Positions 24,370-24,884 of a stretch of 24,884 bases of DNA are shown here, piece after piece (the first letter of the stretch is position 1; each line of letters opens with the position of its first letter). The notes under the pieces are model-generated. The model saw only the letters and a list, made by a program, of their open reading frames with translations, did no database searches and was not told the origin of the DNA. The stretch is from Candidatus Thalassarchaeaceae archaeon (GTDB lineage: Archaea; Thermoplasmatota; Poseidoniia; Poseidoniales; Thalassarchaeaceae): positions 1 to 24,884 of the forward strand of contig JASLJW010000127.1 in the NCBI GenBank assembly GCA_030747885.1, given 5' to 3'. A program made the translations under genes and the position numbers.

Positions 24370-24377
24370 GGAGGTGA
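24370..24377 (+). promoter_or_regulatory. Near-perfect Shine-Dalgarno
   Basis: GGAGGTGA directly follows the ArlJ-like stop codon and lies four bases before ATG 24382. It suggests high translation of the next protein relative to the motor genes. Confidence 0.65.
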
Positions 24378-24381
24378 AGAC

Positions 24382-24884
24382 ATGGCTAGAAAGAAAGGTA
24401 AGAAGAAAATCAAGGTCAGATTGGAACTTCCTAAAGATGACAATACTGAGACCAACTTCACAATTATTCTGATGGTAAGTATCATGCTCGGAATGAGTTG
24501 CTTAGGATTTTGGATTACTAATGCGGATTTGGTATTCAAACCAATGAATAACATGCCAATGTTCCTCAATTTGGCTTGCCCGGATTCATTCGATCCAAAT
24601 GTTCCAGTTCCTCCTACATATGCAGATAACGAATCTTGCTTTCTAACGAAAGAATCACCCTCTATTGAAACTTGGACAGAGGAATGGGATAAGGTTGGGT
24701 CCCCTGGGGCTGCGGCCTTCTTCATAGTTCCCGGTATAGAACAACAACGACTCGGGTCATTGCCCCATCCCCCTCAGTTTGCCGAAGTAGATTGTCTAGC
24801 TGAAGCAGATAATAGTGGAACATTCACACTATCTATTGTTGAAAGAGCGTATGATATGACTACCACAGTCTTGTACAGCGAAGG
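24382..24884 (+). CDS. Single-helix exported protein linked to the pilus motor, 3' end cut by the window
   Basis: I translated this frame directly: it stays open for 167 codons to the window end. The N-terminus is strongly basic (MARKKGKKKIKVRLELP). One transmembrane helix follows at about 27-46 (TIILMVSIMLGMSCLGFWI), and the rest is polar and extracellular with several Cys (about 66, 86 and 138). It does not look like a class III signal peptide of a pilin, because the basic region is long and the hydrophobic stretch starts late. It may be a stator-like or periplasmic partner, in the way ArlF and ArlG accompany the archaellum, but I see no ArlF/ArlG signature. It follows the ArlJ-like stop by 12 bases. 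Function unknown. Confidence 0.75.
   Translation, partial: MARKKGKKKIKVRLELPKDDNTETNFTIILMVSIMLGMSCLGFWITNADLVFKPMNNMPMFLNLACPDSFDPNVPVPPTYADNESCFLTKESPSIETWTEEWDKVGSPGAAAFFIVPGIEQQRLGSLPHPPQFAEVDCLAEADNSGTFTLSIVERAYDMTTTVLYSE

Overview
The window looks like a piece of a planktonic marine euryarchaeon, most likely Marine Group II or III (Poseidoniales-like, Thermoplasmatota). This is an inference. The archaeal evidence is an Orc1/Cdc6 initiator, a Bud32 KEOPS kinase, a SelB-like degenerate translation factor, a UPF0200 P-loop protein, an archaeal-type phosphopantetheine adenylyltransferase fused to a DUF359-type GTP-dependent dephospho-CoA kinase, and ArlI/ArlJ-like pilus or archaellum motor genes. 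The marine heterotroph evidence is the AT-rich coding sequence (about 40% G+C by eye), dense gene packing, and lipid or acyl-CoA genes (thioesterase, enoyl-CoA hydratase, biotin carboxylase). No rRNA, tRNA, insertion sequence, CRISPR array or phage gene was seen.

Layout. 1-3206 (+): hotdog acyl-CoA thioesterase, SelB-like pseudo-GTPase, and a 522-residue membrane protein with a long low-complexity tail. 3221-5878 (-): a CysJ-like FAD/NADPH reductase followed by biotin carboxylase. 5988-8774 (+): MBL-fold hydrolase, Orc1/Cdc6, and a four-helix membrane protein. 8777-13656 (-): an 847-residue winged-helix protein of unknown function, then a 342-bp GC-rich gap, then the CoaD-dephospho-CoA kinase fusion and a family 2 glycosyltransferase. 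13946-14451 (+): two tandem small winged-helix paralogues behind an AT-rich promoter region with a perfect 15-bp palindrome. 14457-15653 (-): NadA, divergent from Bud32. 15656-24884 (+): Bud32, XTP/dITP pyrophosphatase, an acidic membrane protein, enoyl-CoA hydratase, an ABC transporter pair, a UPF0200 kinase-like protein, then ArlI-like ATPase, ArlJ-like membrane protein and the start of an unknown single-helix exported protein cut by the window end.

Genes are tightly coupled (4-bp or 8-bp overlaps at 9763, 14197, 16308, 18632 and 19399). Several start at TTG behind a clear Shine-Dalgarno sequence. Genes that seem to begin transcripts often have no such site and have GC-rich starts.

Most interesting: (i) the GC-rich gap 10771-11112, which has crossing complementary arms, a repeated 16-nt motif and a stable hairpin, and so may encode a structured RNA, although two overlapping 40-codon ORFs also lie there; (ii) the CoaD/GTP-dependent kinase fusion, a likely one-polypeptide finish to CoA synthesis analogous to animal CoA synthase but with an unrelated kinase; (iii) the pseudo-GTPase; (iv) the winged-helix pair with its candidate operator; (v) the pilus or archaellum motor with a half-size membrane platform.
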